Position numbers and translations under genes: made by a program | Part shown: in pieces, positions 12,271-23,900 of the stretch | How positions within the stretch are numbered: position 1 is the stretch's first letter | How the letters are laid out: each line of letters starts with the position of its first letter | Notes under the pieces: model-generated | Told to the model about the DNA's origin: nothing | Databases searched by the model: none | Seen by the model: only the letters and a program-made list of their open reading frames with translations | Source: Silene latifolia | Taxonomy: Eukaryota; Streptophyta; Magnoliopsida; Caryophyllales; Caryophyllaceae | Length of the DNA stretch: 64,000 nt | NCBI RefSeq assembly: GCF_048544455.1 | Contig: NC_133536.1 | Location: forward strand, 26,228,152-26,292,151 | Direction: 5' to 3'

Positions 12271-15200
12271 AGTACTACAACTCAGGAACATGTTTAATTC
12301 CCATGGAATTAACATGCCCTACATGCTTATCATAATTCAACGGTTTGGTGAGAGAATCCGCGATGTTATCATCCGTCGCAATCTTGTCAATCACTATCTC
12401 TTCTTGCTCCACGTAATCACGGATCAGGTGAGCCTTCCGAAGTACATGTCTAGATTTGTTGCTAGACTTTGGCTCCTTAGCCTGGAAGATGGCACCTCTA
12501 TTGTCACAATAGATGGTGATCGGGTCATTCGAACTAGGAACTACCGAAAGCCCTTGTAAGAATCGACGCATCCATATCGCTTCCTTTGCTGCCTCCGAAG
12601 CGGCATAGTACTCGGATTCAGGAGTAGAATCTGCTACAACACTCTGTTTGGAACTCTTCCAGTGACCGCAGACCATTAAGAGTGAAGACGAACCCGGACC
12701 GAGATTTTGAATCATCTCGATCCGTTTGGAAGCTAGCATCTCACAGAATCGGTTGCGCATAGCTTAGTATCGCCTCCATAAGTCAATACCCAATCCTTAG
12801 TCCTCCGTAGGTACTTGAGGATATTTTTGACTCGCTATCCAAAGGTGTGTTTCACCCGGAGTCTTTTGGTACCGACTCGTTATACTTAATGCATATGCCA
12901 CGCGCGAACGTGTGCATATCATGGCATACATGATCGATCCTATTGCCGAAGCATAAGGAACACGACTCATGCGCTCAATACCTTCAAAGGCGTCGTGGGT
13001 GATCGAGACTTGCTCAATCGCATCCCGCCGTCATAGGAAGGTTCCCCTTCTTGGAGTTGGTCATGCTGAACCTCTCAAGAACCTTATCTAAATAAGACTC
13101 CTGACTAAGTGATAACGTCCGTCGTGATCTATTTCGGTAGATACGGATTCCTAAAATACGTTGTGCCTCACCCAGATCTTTCATCTGGAAATGGTTCTTC
13201 AACCATTCTTTAACCGAAGAAAGGAGAGGAATGTCATTCCCAATCAAGAGTATGTCATCGACATACAATATCAAGAATACAATCTTGCTCCCACTCGACT
13301 TGATATATAAGCATGGTTCTTCGACCGATCGAGTGAAACCATACTCTTTTATCACTTGGTCGAAACGATGATTCCAACTCCGAGAAGCTTGCTTAAGTCC
13401 ATAAATGGAACGCTTAAGCTTGCATACTTTCTTAGGATGTTTAGGATCTATGAAACCTTCGGGTTGCACCATGTACAACTCTTCCTCCAAATAACCGTTT
13501 AAGAAGGCGGTTTTTACATCCATTTGCCAAATCTCATAATCATGAAATGCGGCAATCGCTAAGATTATCCGAATGGAACGTAGCATGACTACAGGTGCAA
13601 AAATCTCATCATAATGCAATCCTTGCACTTGAGTGAAACCTTTTGCCACAAATCGTGCCTTATAGATATCTGGTTGCGCGTCTACAGAACGCTTTATTTT
13701 GTAAAGCCATTTGCACTGTAGAGGTTTTACCTTATTAGGTAAATCAACTAGATCCCATACGTTATTCTCATACATGGAGTCCATCTCGGATTGCATGGCT
13801 TCGAGCCATAGCTTTGAGTCGAATGGCCATAGCACCTTTATAGGTTGCGGGTTCATTACTTTCTAGAAGTAAAACATCATTCTCCTCGACCATACCAATG
13901 TATCTGTCCGGAGGATGAGAGTCTCTACCCGATCTCCTAGGTTTCTCAGGAATATTAACCGTATCATCAATTGGAGGTACAGCTTCCTCCATCTGTTCCT
14001 CGGTTGTTGGTTCTGGAATCGCCGACAGCTCGAAGGTTCTATTACTCGACTTGTTCTCGAGAAATTCTTTCTCTAAGAATGTCGCACTAGCCGCAATAAA
14101 TACTCGATGTTCGGTAGGCGAATAGAAGTAATGACCAAATGTTCCTTTTGGATAACCTATAAAGTATGTCTTGACCGATCGCGGGCCGAGCTTATCCTCG
14201 TGTCTCCACTTGACATAAGCCTCGCAGCCCCAAACCCGAATAAAGGACAACTTAGGTACCGTTACCTTACACATTTCATATGGAGTCTTGTCGACAGCTT
14301 TAGACGGACTTCGGTTAAGTATAAGAGCAGCTGACAAAAGAGCATAACCCCATAATGAATCAGGCACTACGGTGTGACTCATCATGGATCGAACCATATC
14401 AAGTAAGGTTCGATTTCTCCGTTCGGACACACCATTTAATTGAGGTGTTCCAAGTGGAGTTAACTGTAGAGCGATTCCACAGTCTTTCAGGTGTTGATCA
14501 AACTCATTTGAAAGATATTCGCCACCCCGATCTGAACGGAGTGCTTTAATCTTTCTACCCAGTTGGTTCTGTACCCTATTCTGGTATTCCTTGAATTTCT
14601 CAAAGGACTCACTTTTATGCTTCATTAAGTAGACATATCCGTATCTACTCAAATCGTCCGTGAAAGTGATAAAATATCTATAGCCATCTCTAGCGGTAAT
14701 TGACATAGGTCCACATACGTCCGTATGTATGAGTCCTAATAGGTCACTAGCGCGCATTCCAATACCTTTGAAGGAAATTCGAGTCATCTTGCCAATGAGA
14801 CATGATTCACACGTGCCATATGCAGAAAATCCGAATGAGGGAATAGTCCCATTATCGACGAGTTTCTTTACGCGTTTCTCATTTATGTGTCCCATTCGAC
14901 AATGCCATAGATAGGTTTGATCTTTGTCACCAACCTTTAATTTCTTATTATTCATGTGTAATACTTCCGTGGTTTGATCTAAGATATAAATTCCATTCAT
15001 GGAAACTCGCTTTTGCCATAAATCATTTCATTGAAAGAGAAAGTACAACTATTATCCTTTATTGAAAATGTAAAACCGTTTTTAGCAAGTACGGAAACAA
15101 AAATAATGTTCTTAGATAAACTGGGTACATAGTAACAGTTATTTAAAGATAACTCAAAACCACTAGGAGTTGGATTACATATGTTCCCTTCGAGGCGACT

Positions 15201-16289
15201 ACTCGTGCTCCATTCCCGACTCGCAGGTCCACATCACCTTTTTCGAGAGGTATGATGTTCTTTAGGCCCTGTAAATGATTACACGAGATGAGAACCACAA
15301 CCAAGATCTAGTACCCAAGTTCCAAAACTTGCATGGTTAATCTCAATCATATGAATATAAGATGACATACCAACAGAACGACGCGGCCGCCTTGATGTCC
15401 TCACGGTAGACGGGACAGTTCCTCCTCCAATGTCCATCTTGTGACAATGGTGGCACTCTATGTCACCGCCCTTGCTCTTTGTCTTGCCCTGTGAGCCACT
15501 AGTCTCACCAGCGCACTCTTACCGTTTCCTGGCTTCTTAAACTTTGGCTTACCTACGCTTAGGTCGCCATGAGCCTTGCCCTTACCTTTACTCTTGTTGT
15601 GAATCGTGAGAACATCCTGCTTCATGCTCCCACTCAATTTCATATCCTTCTCGGTCTGTACGAGAAGGGAGTGTAGCTCATGAGGACTCTTTTTCAAGTC
15701 ATTCATGTAGTAGTTCGCCCTGAAAAGGGCAAAACCATCGTGAAGAGAATGAAGCATTCGGTCAATGACAATGCTCTCACTAATTCTACAATTCAGTGAC
15801 TCCAGTTTCTCGACATTCTCAATCATGTGAAGAATGTGTGGGCTAACCGGTTGGCCCTTCTGGAGTTTCACATCAAAGAAGCGACAGGTATGCTCATATG
15901 TGATGATTCTCGGTGCCTTTGAGAACTCATTAGTGAGCGTGGTGAAAATCTTGTTTGCACCTTGGGCAATGAAGCGTCTCTGCAAATTGGTTTCCATTGC
16001 AAAGATGAGTACGTTCTTTATCGCACCCGCTTCCATAACGAAATCACTATAAGCGAGTGACTCGTTGGCTCCTGCATTTGGGCCTGGGTTGACCGCTATT
16101 GGCTCAGTTAAATACCGAGCTTACGGTCAAAGAATGGCAAAGATTCCGTAGTGCCGCCTCCCGGTCCGCAAAGTTGGACCCATCATTCTTCAGTCGCGTG
16201 GACTGATTCATTTGGTCCATAAATACTTTTAGCTAGGATGAACGATCTAGTGTGGCACTAGGCATTGGGATTGCATTATTTCTAGCCAT
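12270..16289 (-). pseudogene. gag-pol coding region of the copia element (broken)
   Basis: Read on the minus strand, the start near 16289 encodes MARNNAIP. A UBN2-type gag follows (to about 15460), then a CxHC-type zinc-knuckle remnant near 15450. The GAG-pre-integrase motif LWHCRMGH is near 14880-14910. The integrase core with HTDVCGPM and SDRGGEY motifs spans about 14950-14200. RT with YVDD lies at 13254-13265 and RNase H with ADSTPESEYYA near 12600-12640, ending near 12275. Integrase preceding RT is diagnostic of Ty1/copia. The region has about five or more breaks and is a fossil. Confidence 0.88.
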
Positions 16290-18285
16290 TTGTTGTAACA
16301 GTATTATTGATATTAGCGTGTTCTACACTGCGAAAGAAGAATAAAATAATAAGCATGCATCGTTTTTATTTTAAGTCTAATGAACTAATGTCATAACGTG
16401 AAGACTCAAAAACATTTATACAATTGACCTCCCTCAAGAATTATATAAATGACCCCAAGACTCAATTCCCTGTAAATTGATAAGCTAACTTGTTAGCTAA
16501 TTCTACCGTTAGAATTCCTGGTCGATAAATTTCTGTAAATTCTATCTTTAGTCCATCATAATCACGAGAAACTCTTCGGACTATGATGTTGAGGTAAACT
16601 AAGTCAACACAACTACTTAACCAACGTAGAAGGGGTCATATTAGGCCTACCGACGAAGAAGGGACTCATAGATGTTTGCCCTTATAAAGACTAATCTCAA
16701 TTTCCGTTTTTAGAGGAAGATCTCATCACTATTTTTAATTCATTTTAAGTGAACTATAATCTAGCATGCGAGAATGATTTAAACTAAAGTGATGGCTTAT
16801 AGACTGTGACATCTGCATGTCCATGAAAACTAACAAACAACTATATGAGTCAATTTTCATGCATTTAAGTAGTAGGTGGTTTGGTTTTAGGCGGAATATG
16901 ATGCAATTACTAGCATGTGAAAGAAAAGCAATAAAATGAAAAACTTAAAAAAAAACAGTAAAAGTCCTAGTGTGGCCTATCCTATCAAAATGAACAATAA
17001 ATACAAGTTTGAAATCCATCCTTGGACCCGAGAAGCTTGTCTTGATGTTCCATCTTGATCCATGTAGCGGGAGTGAGCTTGAATCTTCATCTTTAGTCTT
17101 CTTTGAAATTACAATAATTAAAATTACATAATTGACCTATTAATTACATTCTAATTTCAAAACCCAAAACTAAAATAAAGGAGATTTGAGATCTCATAAT
17201 TACATAAAAATTATGTTTCCTTCATTACGAAAACATAATTGACTAAGGTCACACTAAGTATTACAAATTACAATCGATTGCAAAATTAAATACGTAAATA
17301 AAATTCATTCATTCGATTCATTCAACATAATTAAAAGCATCAACTAAAATAAATTAAACATACATAATACAATAAATTAATTATGTTGATTAGTTTATCT
17401 AAACCACCTATTTAAATTAAATTAAGTGACAATTCCGCAATTTAATCACCTTAATTCATACATAATCCATATTAAACTTGTAATATGAATTCTATCCGTC
17501 AAAATTTTAAACTGCTTTGAAATAACTCGGTATCATAAAATTGTGAACCGATTCACAATAACTAATTGGCCAAAATAAAAAAACAAAATCCAATGCTTTA
17601 AGTATGTCTCGGCCAAAAAAAAAACAATTTTTTTTTTTTTAATTGTCACGGCTGAAATAAAAAAAACAACCCCTTTCCTATTTTAATTTGGTAAATAGGA
17701 AAAAAAAAACAAGGAAAAAACTTTCCATAAAAATTTTTCTCCATCTTTTTCGGCAAAAGGCAATAAAAAAAACTTTCCTAATTTTTTTTCTTTTCTTTTT
17801 CTCGGTTTACCAAAAACAAAAAATTAACAAATTTTTTTTTTTTTTTCGGTAAACCCTAAAAACGGCCTCTCCTTTTTTTCTTTCCTTTTGCGGCAAAATG
17901 CCCTAAAACTAGATTGATGACTAAATTGTTTACCTTTGCTATTAGAACATGATTAGCATATGAAATAATGAACATGATCAATTTATATGCCAAAAACTAT
18001 ATAGCAAAAACAATCTTTTTATCATAAACATGATGATTCCATTCAATTTTAACTTAATCTGCATTAAATTAAAACAACCAATTCTTCATATGATAATTTT
18101 AACTGATTATAAACTATAGTATGAAAAATAGAATGGAAAAAATATCATCAAACTAGAAAGAAAAAAACGGCACACACAAAAAAAATTCTGAATCATAAAA
18201 TTCGAAACCCTAATTTTTCGAAAAACAGGTTAAAGTTTACATACAATTTTTATGAAAATCATCAAGATTAAAATCGTAGCCTAGT
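16290..18285 (-). other. Long leader of the copia element
   Basis: About 2 kb lies between the primer site and gag with no supportable coding. It is very A+T rich. At about 17570-17900 it is packed with homopolymer runs of A and T broken by short CGGC(C/A)AAA-like units, which look like slippage-derived low-complexity DNA. Confidence 0.6.
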
Positions 18286-18297
18286 GCTCTGATACCA
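18286..18297 (-). other. Primer binding site of the copia element (initiator tRNA-Met)
   Basis: On the plus strand it reads GCTCTGATACCA, the reverse complement of TGGTATCAGAGC. It lies two bases inside the 5' LTR, which fixes the element on the minus strand. Confidence 0.9.
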
Positions 18298-18870
18298 CTT
18301 GTGGGAAATAAGTCTGTATACTTCCCTTAAACTAGAAGGATTATAACGATTTAATGCAGATGATCAATGGTCATAAAATAAAATACATAAACAAAAGTAA
18401 AGGATTCATAAATTACCTTTGGTCATAGCAAATATGGCCTAAGAACAATATCAAAATTGATATTCACCTATTAGTTGCACCCAAGACGATCTGAGATATG
18501 CCCTTTGATTATGCTAGAAATCAATCTAAAATTTTCTGTAAAATTTTATTGTCTTTGTGTTCTTGTGATGAGAAAGAGGAGGCAAGGTCAAGAAAAAGCA
18601 TTAGGTTAGAAATAATTCTCTACCTTTCTTTTTATATAGACCGAATTACCAATTCAATTGGAAATATATTATTCTCCTAATTTTCGGCCAATAATGACCG
18701 AAATAATGAATAAAAATTTCCTTATTTTTGGTCTTTCCAAAAATATATAAAGTGTGTTAAATTGTCTGTAATACTCCGTATTTATATGTCTTGGGGTACT
18801 CTATCGAGTAGCCCTTACTCTGTCGAGTATGGGCAAGTTGCGAAATAAAATAGTTTCTGACCTGTTGGGT

Positions 18871-18944
18871 ACTCGATCGAGTAGCTGGGGTACTCGATCG
18901 AGTAAGGGGGTACTCGATCGAGTACCTTTGGTACTCGATCGAGT
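18871..18944 (+). promoter_or_regulatory. Dyad array in the U3 region of element B
   Basis: Four copies of the perfect palindrome ACTCGATCGAGT start at 18871, 18892, 18912 and 18933, so they are 21, 20 and 21 bp apart, about two helical turns. Two weaker units (CTCTATCGAG, CTCTGTCGAG) lie upstream near 18800-18827. The array ends about 50 bp before the TATA-like box, where upstream promoter elements would lie. Function is inferred from position and regularity only. Confidence 0.6.
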
Positions 18945-19346
18945 GTCCGGTTTACGGGGAGTTTTTCGCGGGTTTTGTTAATTATGCGATTAGGGTATTT
19001 AAACATAATCGCCATTGTTTTAAAACACTTTTACCAAAACCTAAAACCTGTTTAAGAGAGAAAGCAGTCAGTCATCTTCCTAATCGCATCCTTAACAATT
19101 CCCGGAGTTCAGACGGTCGGTTCTTGCTGTTTTTCGTGTCGCTGGATTCCTTGCGTCGAGGGTAAGCTTTTAACATAGTTTTTATAATGTTTTGATTAAG
19201 TTTGGTGAAACCCTAATTTAGGAATTGGGGGTTTTGGTGTGTAGTTTGTGATGTGTAGTCTTTATGTGCTGTATGATAGGAGGAGAATTCGTAGAGGAGC
19301 CGTTTTGATACAGCTGTAGATACCGTCTGCGTGTTGTGCTTTCCAG

Positions 19347-19803
19347 GTAGGATTTCCTACTCAGTATTAGTCCCATAATGGGATATTGGTGATGTGCTGT
19401 AGTTAGTTGTTTGATATGATGATTGTGATTGTGATTGTGATTGTGATTGGTTGTCTATGGCTCTCGAGATGCGTTCTCGGCTGAGTGGGGTCACTTGCGG
19501 GAGTGACTTCATGCCCTAGTTTCGCCCTTCGTGGAACCCGCCACGAAAGGGGATGTGCACATTAATGGACAGGGTTATCGCTCGTACAATGAGCGGGGCT
19601 TAGGTGGGAACAGGCGCGTCCCCCATCGCGGGCGGTCCAGTGGACGGTCGATTGAGATGATGGGAGTTGGTGTGTGTGTGTGTGTGTGTGTGTGTGATTC
19701 GATTCGTTTGTCGTGTATCTTGTTATTGTTATCTATATTGATTGTGTGATTAGTACTGACCCCGGTGTTGTTTTGTAAACTGCGGTGATCCATTCGGGGA
19801 TGG
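19347..19803 (+). other. Hairpin block in the downstream half of the B LTR
   Basis: There are four stem-loops in order. They are GTAGG/CCTAC with loop ATTT (19347-19360), TCACT/AGTGA with loop TGCGGG (19491-19506), TTCGTGG/CCACGAA with loop AACCCG (19528-19547), and CCAT/ATGG with loop TCGGGG (19790-19803). The same series occurs in C, D and the solo LTR, and with different stem bases at 60344-61158. A folded RNA in the R/U5 part of the transcript is plausible. Confidence 0.55.
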
Positions 19804-20106
19804 TGAGCGGATATTTAACAGTATAGAGATGAGTCTTGGGATAGGCCGGGATGACCACGACATGACGATAGAGTCTTCCGCTGTAGTTTAGCATTTATTT
19901 ACATTTCAGTTGAGAACAGATAGTTTGGAATAATGTATTGTACTTTCAGTTTGGTTTCGAGGATTGTATTTATTCATTAAACTACTTATAATAAATGTTG
20001 TTTCTGTTTTGTCTATTTGATTATCATACCTCGGGCGACCGAGATGGTGATGTCTTCATACCTGAGTGGTCCTGGTAAGGCACTTGGAGTATGGGGGTGT
20101 TACAAA

Positions 20107-20118
20107 TGGTATCAGAGC
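20107..20118 (+). other. Primer binding site of element B (initiator tRNA-Met)
   Basis: TGGTATCAGAGC lies two bases after the LTR end. Confidence 0.92.
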
Positions 20119-20566
20119 GACGATCCTGAAACCTGTAACCAATGAACTTAATGAACATAGGGAGTCAATTAAAATGAACCCGGGGTAAAGGTTGTAGGAG
20201 CTAGTGCAAAGGCTTGGGAGACGTCCTAAAGTCGCGGGGGTCGCCCTACAACTTTGAACCGGTCACGGGGGAAAGTGTTTGTCGAGTATATGTGTGCTTG
20301 GTTAACTTGTTAACAATGTGATGAAGTGTGTGATTATTGGATGTTGAAGGAGAAGTTGAGAGTGTGAAAGAAAAGTAATATATGTGTAGACTTGATGTTG
20401 GAATAACATGTTGGATGTTTACAATGTGGCTTTAATGGCATGATGAATTGATCTTGTTGATAGTAGAGTAGATGCGTAGCATATTTATTATGATATCATG
20501 TGATTTTATAAGGTGAGCATGTTAGTATATGACGTAACATGCGGGTAGCTCTTACGTATTAGTGGT

Positions 20567-20832
20567 ACTCGATCGAGTGAGACTGACTCGATCGGGTGGG
20601 TTTTTGGCGATTTTGAGTCCAGAATCGAGTTTTGGGGCACTCGATCGAGTAACTAGGGGTACTCGATCGAGTAGGGGGTCACTCGATCGAGTAGCCTAGA
20701 TACTCGATCGAGTGTGTAAGAGATTAGAAGGTCTGTTTGGTTCTAGAGTTTGGGTACTCGATCGAGTACATGGGGGCACTCGATCGAGTAGCCCGTTACT
20801 CGATCGAGTGGGTTTGGATATTCGATCGAGTA
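20567..20832 (+). repeat. Second dyad cluster in the leader of element B
   Basis: About ten copies of ACTCGATCGAGT or a one-base variant lie between the primer site and the gag start at 20918, some about 20 bp apart and others spaced irregularly. The rest of the leader (20119-20566) holds nothing that I recognise. Confidence 0.8.
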
Positions 20833-20917
20833 GGTTCTGGGCAGCGTGTTTTCGTGTTTTGAAGTTTAGTACGTATGTTCATATCTACCCCTTTTCTTAT
20901 ATATGTATAGTTTCAAG

Positions 20918-23900
20918 ATGCCGCCCAAGAGAAATGCTTTGTACGCGAGAGCAGAGCTTATGACCACGGATGACATCGTTAAGATGTTAGAGCACCAGGA
21001 TGCTCTTACTGAGACCCTGAAGAGAGTGAATGAGGACAAGGATAAGAGTAAGGAGAAGGAGGTTGACCATGCTAAAGTCAGCCTCTATATTGCGAGGTTT
21101 AACCCGAAGGAGTACAAGGGGGTTGAGGAGCCTAACCTTCTTGATAGTTGGCTGAGGGAGATGGAGAACATACTAGATTTAGTTCGCTGTCCTGATGAGA
21201 TGAGAGTGGATCAGGCTGCATTCTATCTGAGGGAGGCAGCTGGCAAGTGGTGGGATTCAGTGAAAGTGAGTGCTAAGGAGATATATACCAACCAAGGGTT
21301 ACCTGCTATACCTTGGGAGGAGTTTCGTAGGGCTGTGAGGAAGGAGTTCGTGCCAGAACATGTGAGGAGTAAGTTGAGAGAGGAGTTCGACAAGTTTAAG
21401 ATGACTCTTGAGATGTCTGTGGCGAGTACTACAGGCGGTTCAATGAGAAATCTAGATATCTTTGAGGATATGGGTTTGAGTGAGGAGAATCTGGCTTTGA
21501 GGTTTGAGAGAGGGCTAACCACGAAAATTATGGATAAGTTACCCGTGGGAGTCCTTACGATGTAAAGGAAGCGTATGAGAGGGGGTAATGGAGAGCCGAG
21601 AGACTAGTGGAGATGGCTCAGGAGAGGTCGGGTGGAGAGAAGAGGAAGTCCGAGAGCGAGGGTGGTGGCCAATCTAATTTCAAGAAAGGCAACCACAATC
21701 AATCTAAGGGATTTTCTTCCGGGTCCGGGTTTAGTCTTTGGAACTTCCTTTGGGAGAGGTCGTGGGAGTGTGAGCAATAGGCCGGGAGTGACTGCTTTGG
21801 TTGTGGTGGCGTAGGCCACAAGAGACATGAGTGCACGAGTGCACCGGGATCTGTTCAGAGACCTGCACAGAGCTTTGCGAGCAACAGACCAGCTGGATCA
21901 TGGCCAAACCGGGGAGGTCAGAGCTACCAGAGTGGAGGCAACCGCAACGGCGGCAATTCTTATCAGAAGACACCGATGAACAACAACAACAACAATCAAG
22001 GGTCGGGTGCTAAGCCGACCGCATCGGCCCGATCTTGTCCGGGGAGGTGGGCGGAAGACCGATGGCAAGTTGTTCATGATGGACAAGAAGACAAATTGAA
22101 TCACACACACACACACACACACCAACTCCCATCATCTCAATCTTGACCGTCCACTTTGGACCAGACCCTGCCCGATGGGGGACCGCAGCCGTTCCCACCT
22201 AAGCCCCGCTCATCGTACGAGCGATAACCCTGTCCATTAATGTGCACATCCCCTTTCGTGGCGGGTTCCACGAAGGGCGAAACTAGGGCGTGAAGTCACT
22301 CCCGCAAGTGACCCCACTCAGCCGAGAACGCATCTCGAGAGCCATAGACAACCAATCACAATCACAATCACAATCACAATCACAATCACAATCATCATAT
22401 CAAACAACTAACTATAGCACATCACCAATATCCCATTATGGGACTAATACTGAGTAGGAAATCCTACCTGGAAAGCACAACACGCAGACGGTATCTACAG
22501 CTGTATCAAAACGGCTCCTCTACGAATTCTCCTCCTATCATACAACACATAAAGACTACACATCACAAACTACACACCAAAACCCCCAATTCCTAAATTA
22601 GGGTTTCACCAAACTTAATCAAAACATTATAAAAACTATGTTAAAAGCTTACCCTCGACGCAAGGAATCCAACGACACGAAAAACAGCAAGAACCGACCG
22701 TCTGAACTCCGGGAATTGTTAAGGATGCGATTAGGAAGATGACTGACTGCTTTCTCTCTTAAACAGGTTTTAGGTTTTGGTAAAAGTGTTTTAAAACAAT
22801 GACGATTATGTTTAAATACCCTAATCACATAATTAACAAAACCCGCGAAAAACTCCCCGTAAACCGGACACTCGATCGAGTACCCAAGGTACTCGATCGA
22901 GTACCCCCTTACTCGATCGAGTACCCCAGCTACTCGATCGAGTACCCAACAGTCGAAACTATTTTATTTCGCAACTTGCCCATACTCGACAGAGTAAGGG
23001 CTACTCGATAGAGTACCCCAAGACATATAAATACGGAGTATTACAGTCTTCCCTCCTTAAAAGGAACTTCGTCCCCGAAGTTCAAACCACCACTAAACAA
23101 AGGTACTCCCATAAGCCTCCCGACTCGAAGGTCAAACAAAACACAACGTACAACATGATACTAACCCCAACCTATCCCGACAAACATACCGACACAACAT
23201 ATAAAAGGTGTATAAAACTCTTAAAAACTCTCATGATCTGGAGTTGGGTGCAGTGGTGTTTGCTCTCAAGATTTGGAGACATTACCTTTATGGAGCAATC
23301 TTTAAGGTATTTTCTGATCACAAGAGTCTCAAGTACATCTTCACGCAGAAGGAGTTGAACATGAGACAGAGGAGGTGGATGGAGTTGATTGGCGATTATG
23401 ACATGGAAATCATCTACCATGAAGGGAAGGCCAATGTTGTTGCTGACGCTTTGAGTAGAAAGAGTGTACATTCTCTGTATGCAAATGCTCTATCTTTGAT
23501 GAGGCCGAGGATGAGGTAGCGAGCTTTGGGATACATATGATGCGAAAAGGAGATGCCATGGGTGATATGACAAGACATATGGAGTTTTATGATGATATTC
23601 GGGATAAGCGGGCTTTGGATCCTAAGATAGTGGAGTGGAGAGTCGAGTAGAGAAAGGGACAAAGGTCCCTGGTTTTCCATTCATACAGATGGTAGCTTGA
23701 GGTTTGATGGTAGGTGGTGTGTTCCTAGCGATGAGGAGTTGAAAAAGACGATCATGACAGAAGCGCATTGCACACCATATTCAGTTCATCCAGGTGGAGA
23801 TAAGCTATACAAGGATTTGAAGAAAACGTTTTGGTGGCCTGGGATGAAGAAAGAGACAGCTGAGTTTGTGTCCCGTTGTTTGACATGCCAAAGAGTTAAA

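Larger units (their letters stand above)
18767..20104 (+). repeat. 5' LTR of element B
   Basis: Parts in order: the dyad array (18871-18944); a TATA-like TATTTAAA (18996-19003) inside an inverted repeat GCGATTA / TAATCGC (18986-18992 and 19006-19012); a downstream block of hairpins (19347-19803); a GATTGT microsatellite (about 19423-19450); a (GT)n run near 19671-19695; and CCTCGGGCGACCGAGATGG near 20029. It ends TTACA at 20104. Confidence 0.9.

Noticed and set aside
18871-18944. CRISPR-like array of short regularly spaced repeats
   Set aside because: Units are 12-14 bp palindromes with 6-9 bp spacers in a plant LTR. They are far too short for CRISPR and there are no cas genes.
19671-19695. 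(GT)n run as a functional Z-DNA element
   Set aside because: Length varies freely between LTR copies, as expected for an ordinary microsatellite.
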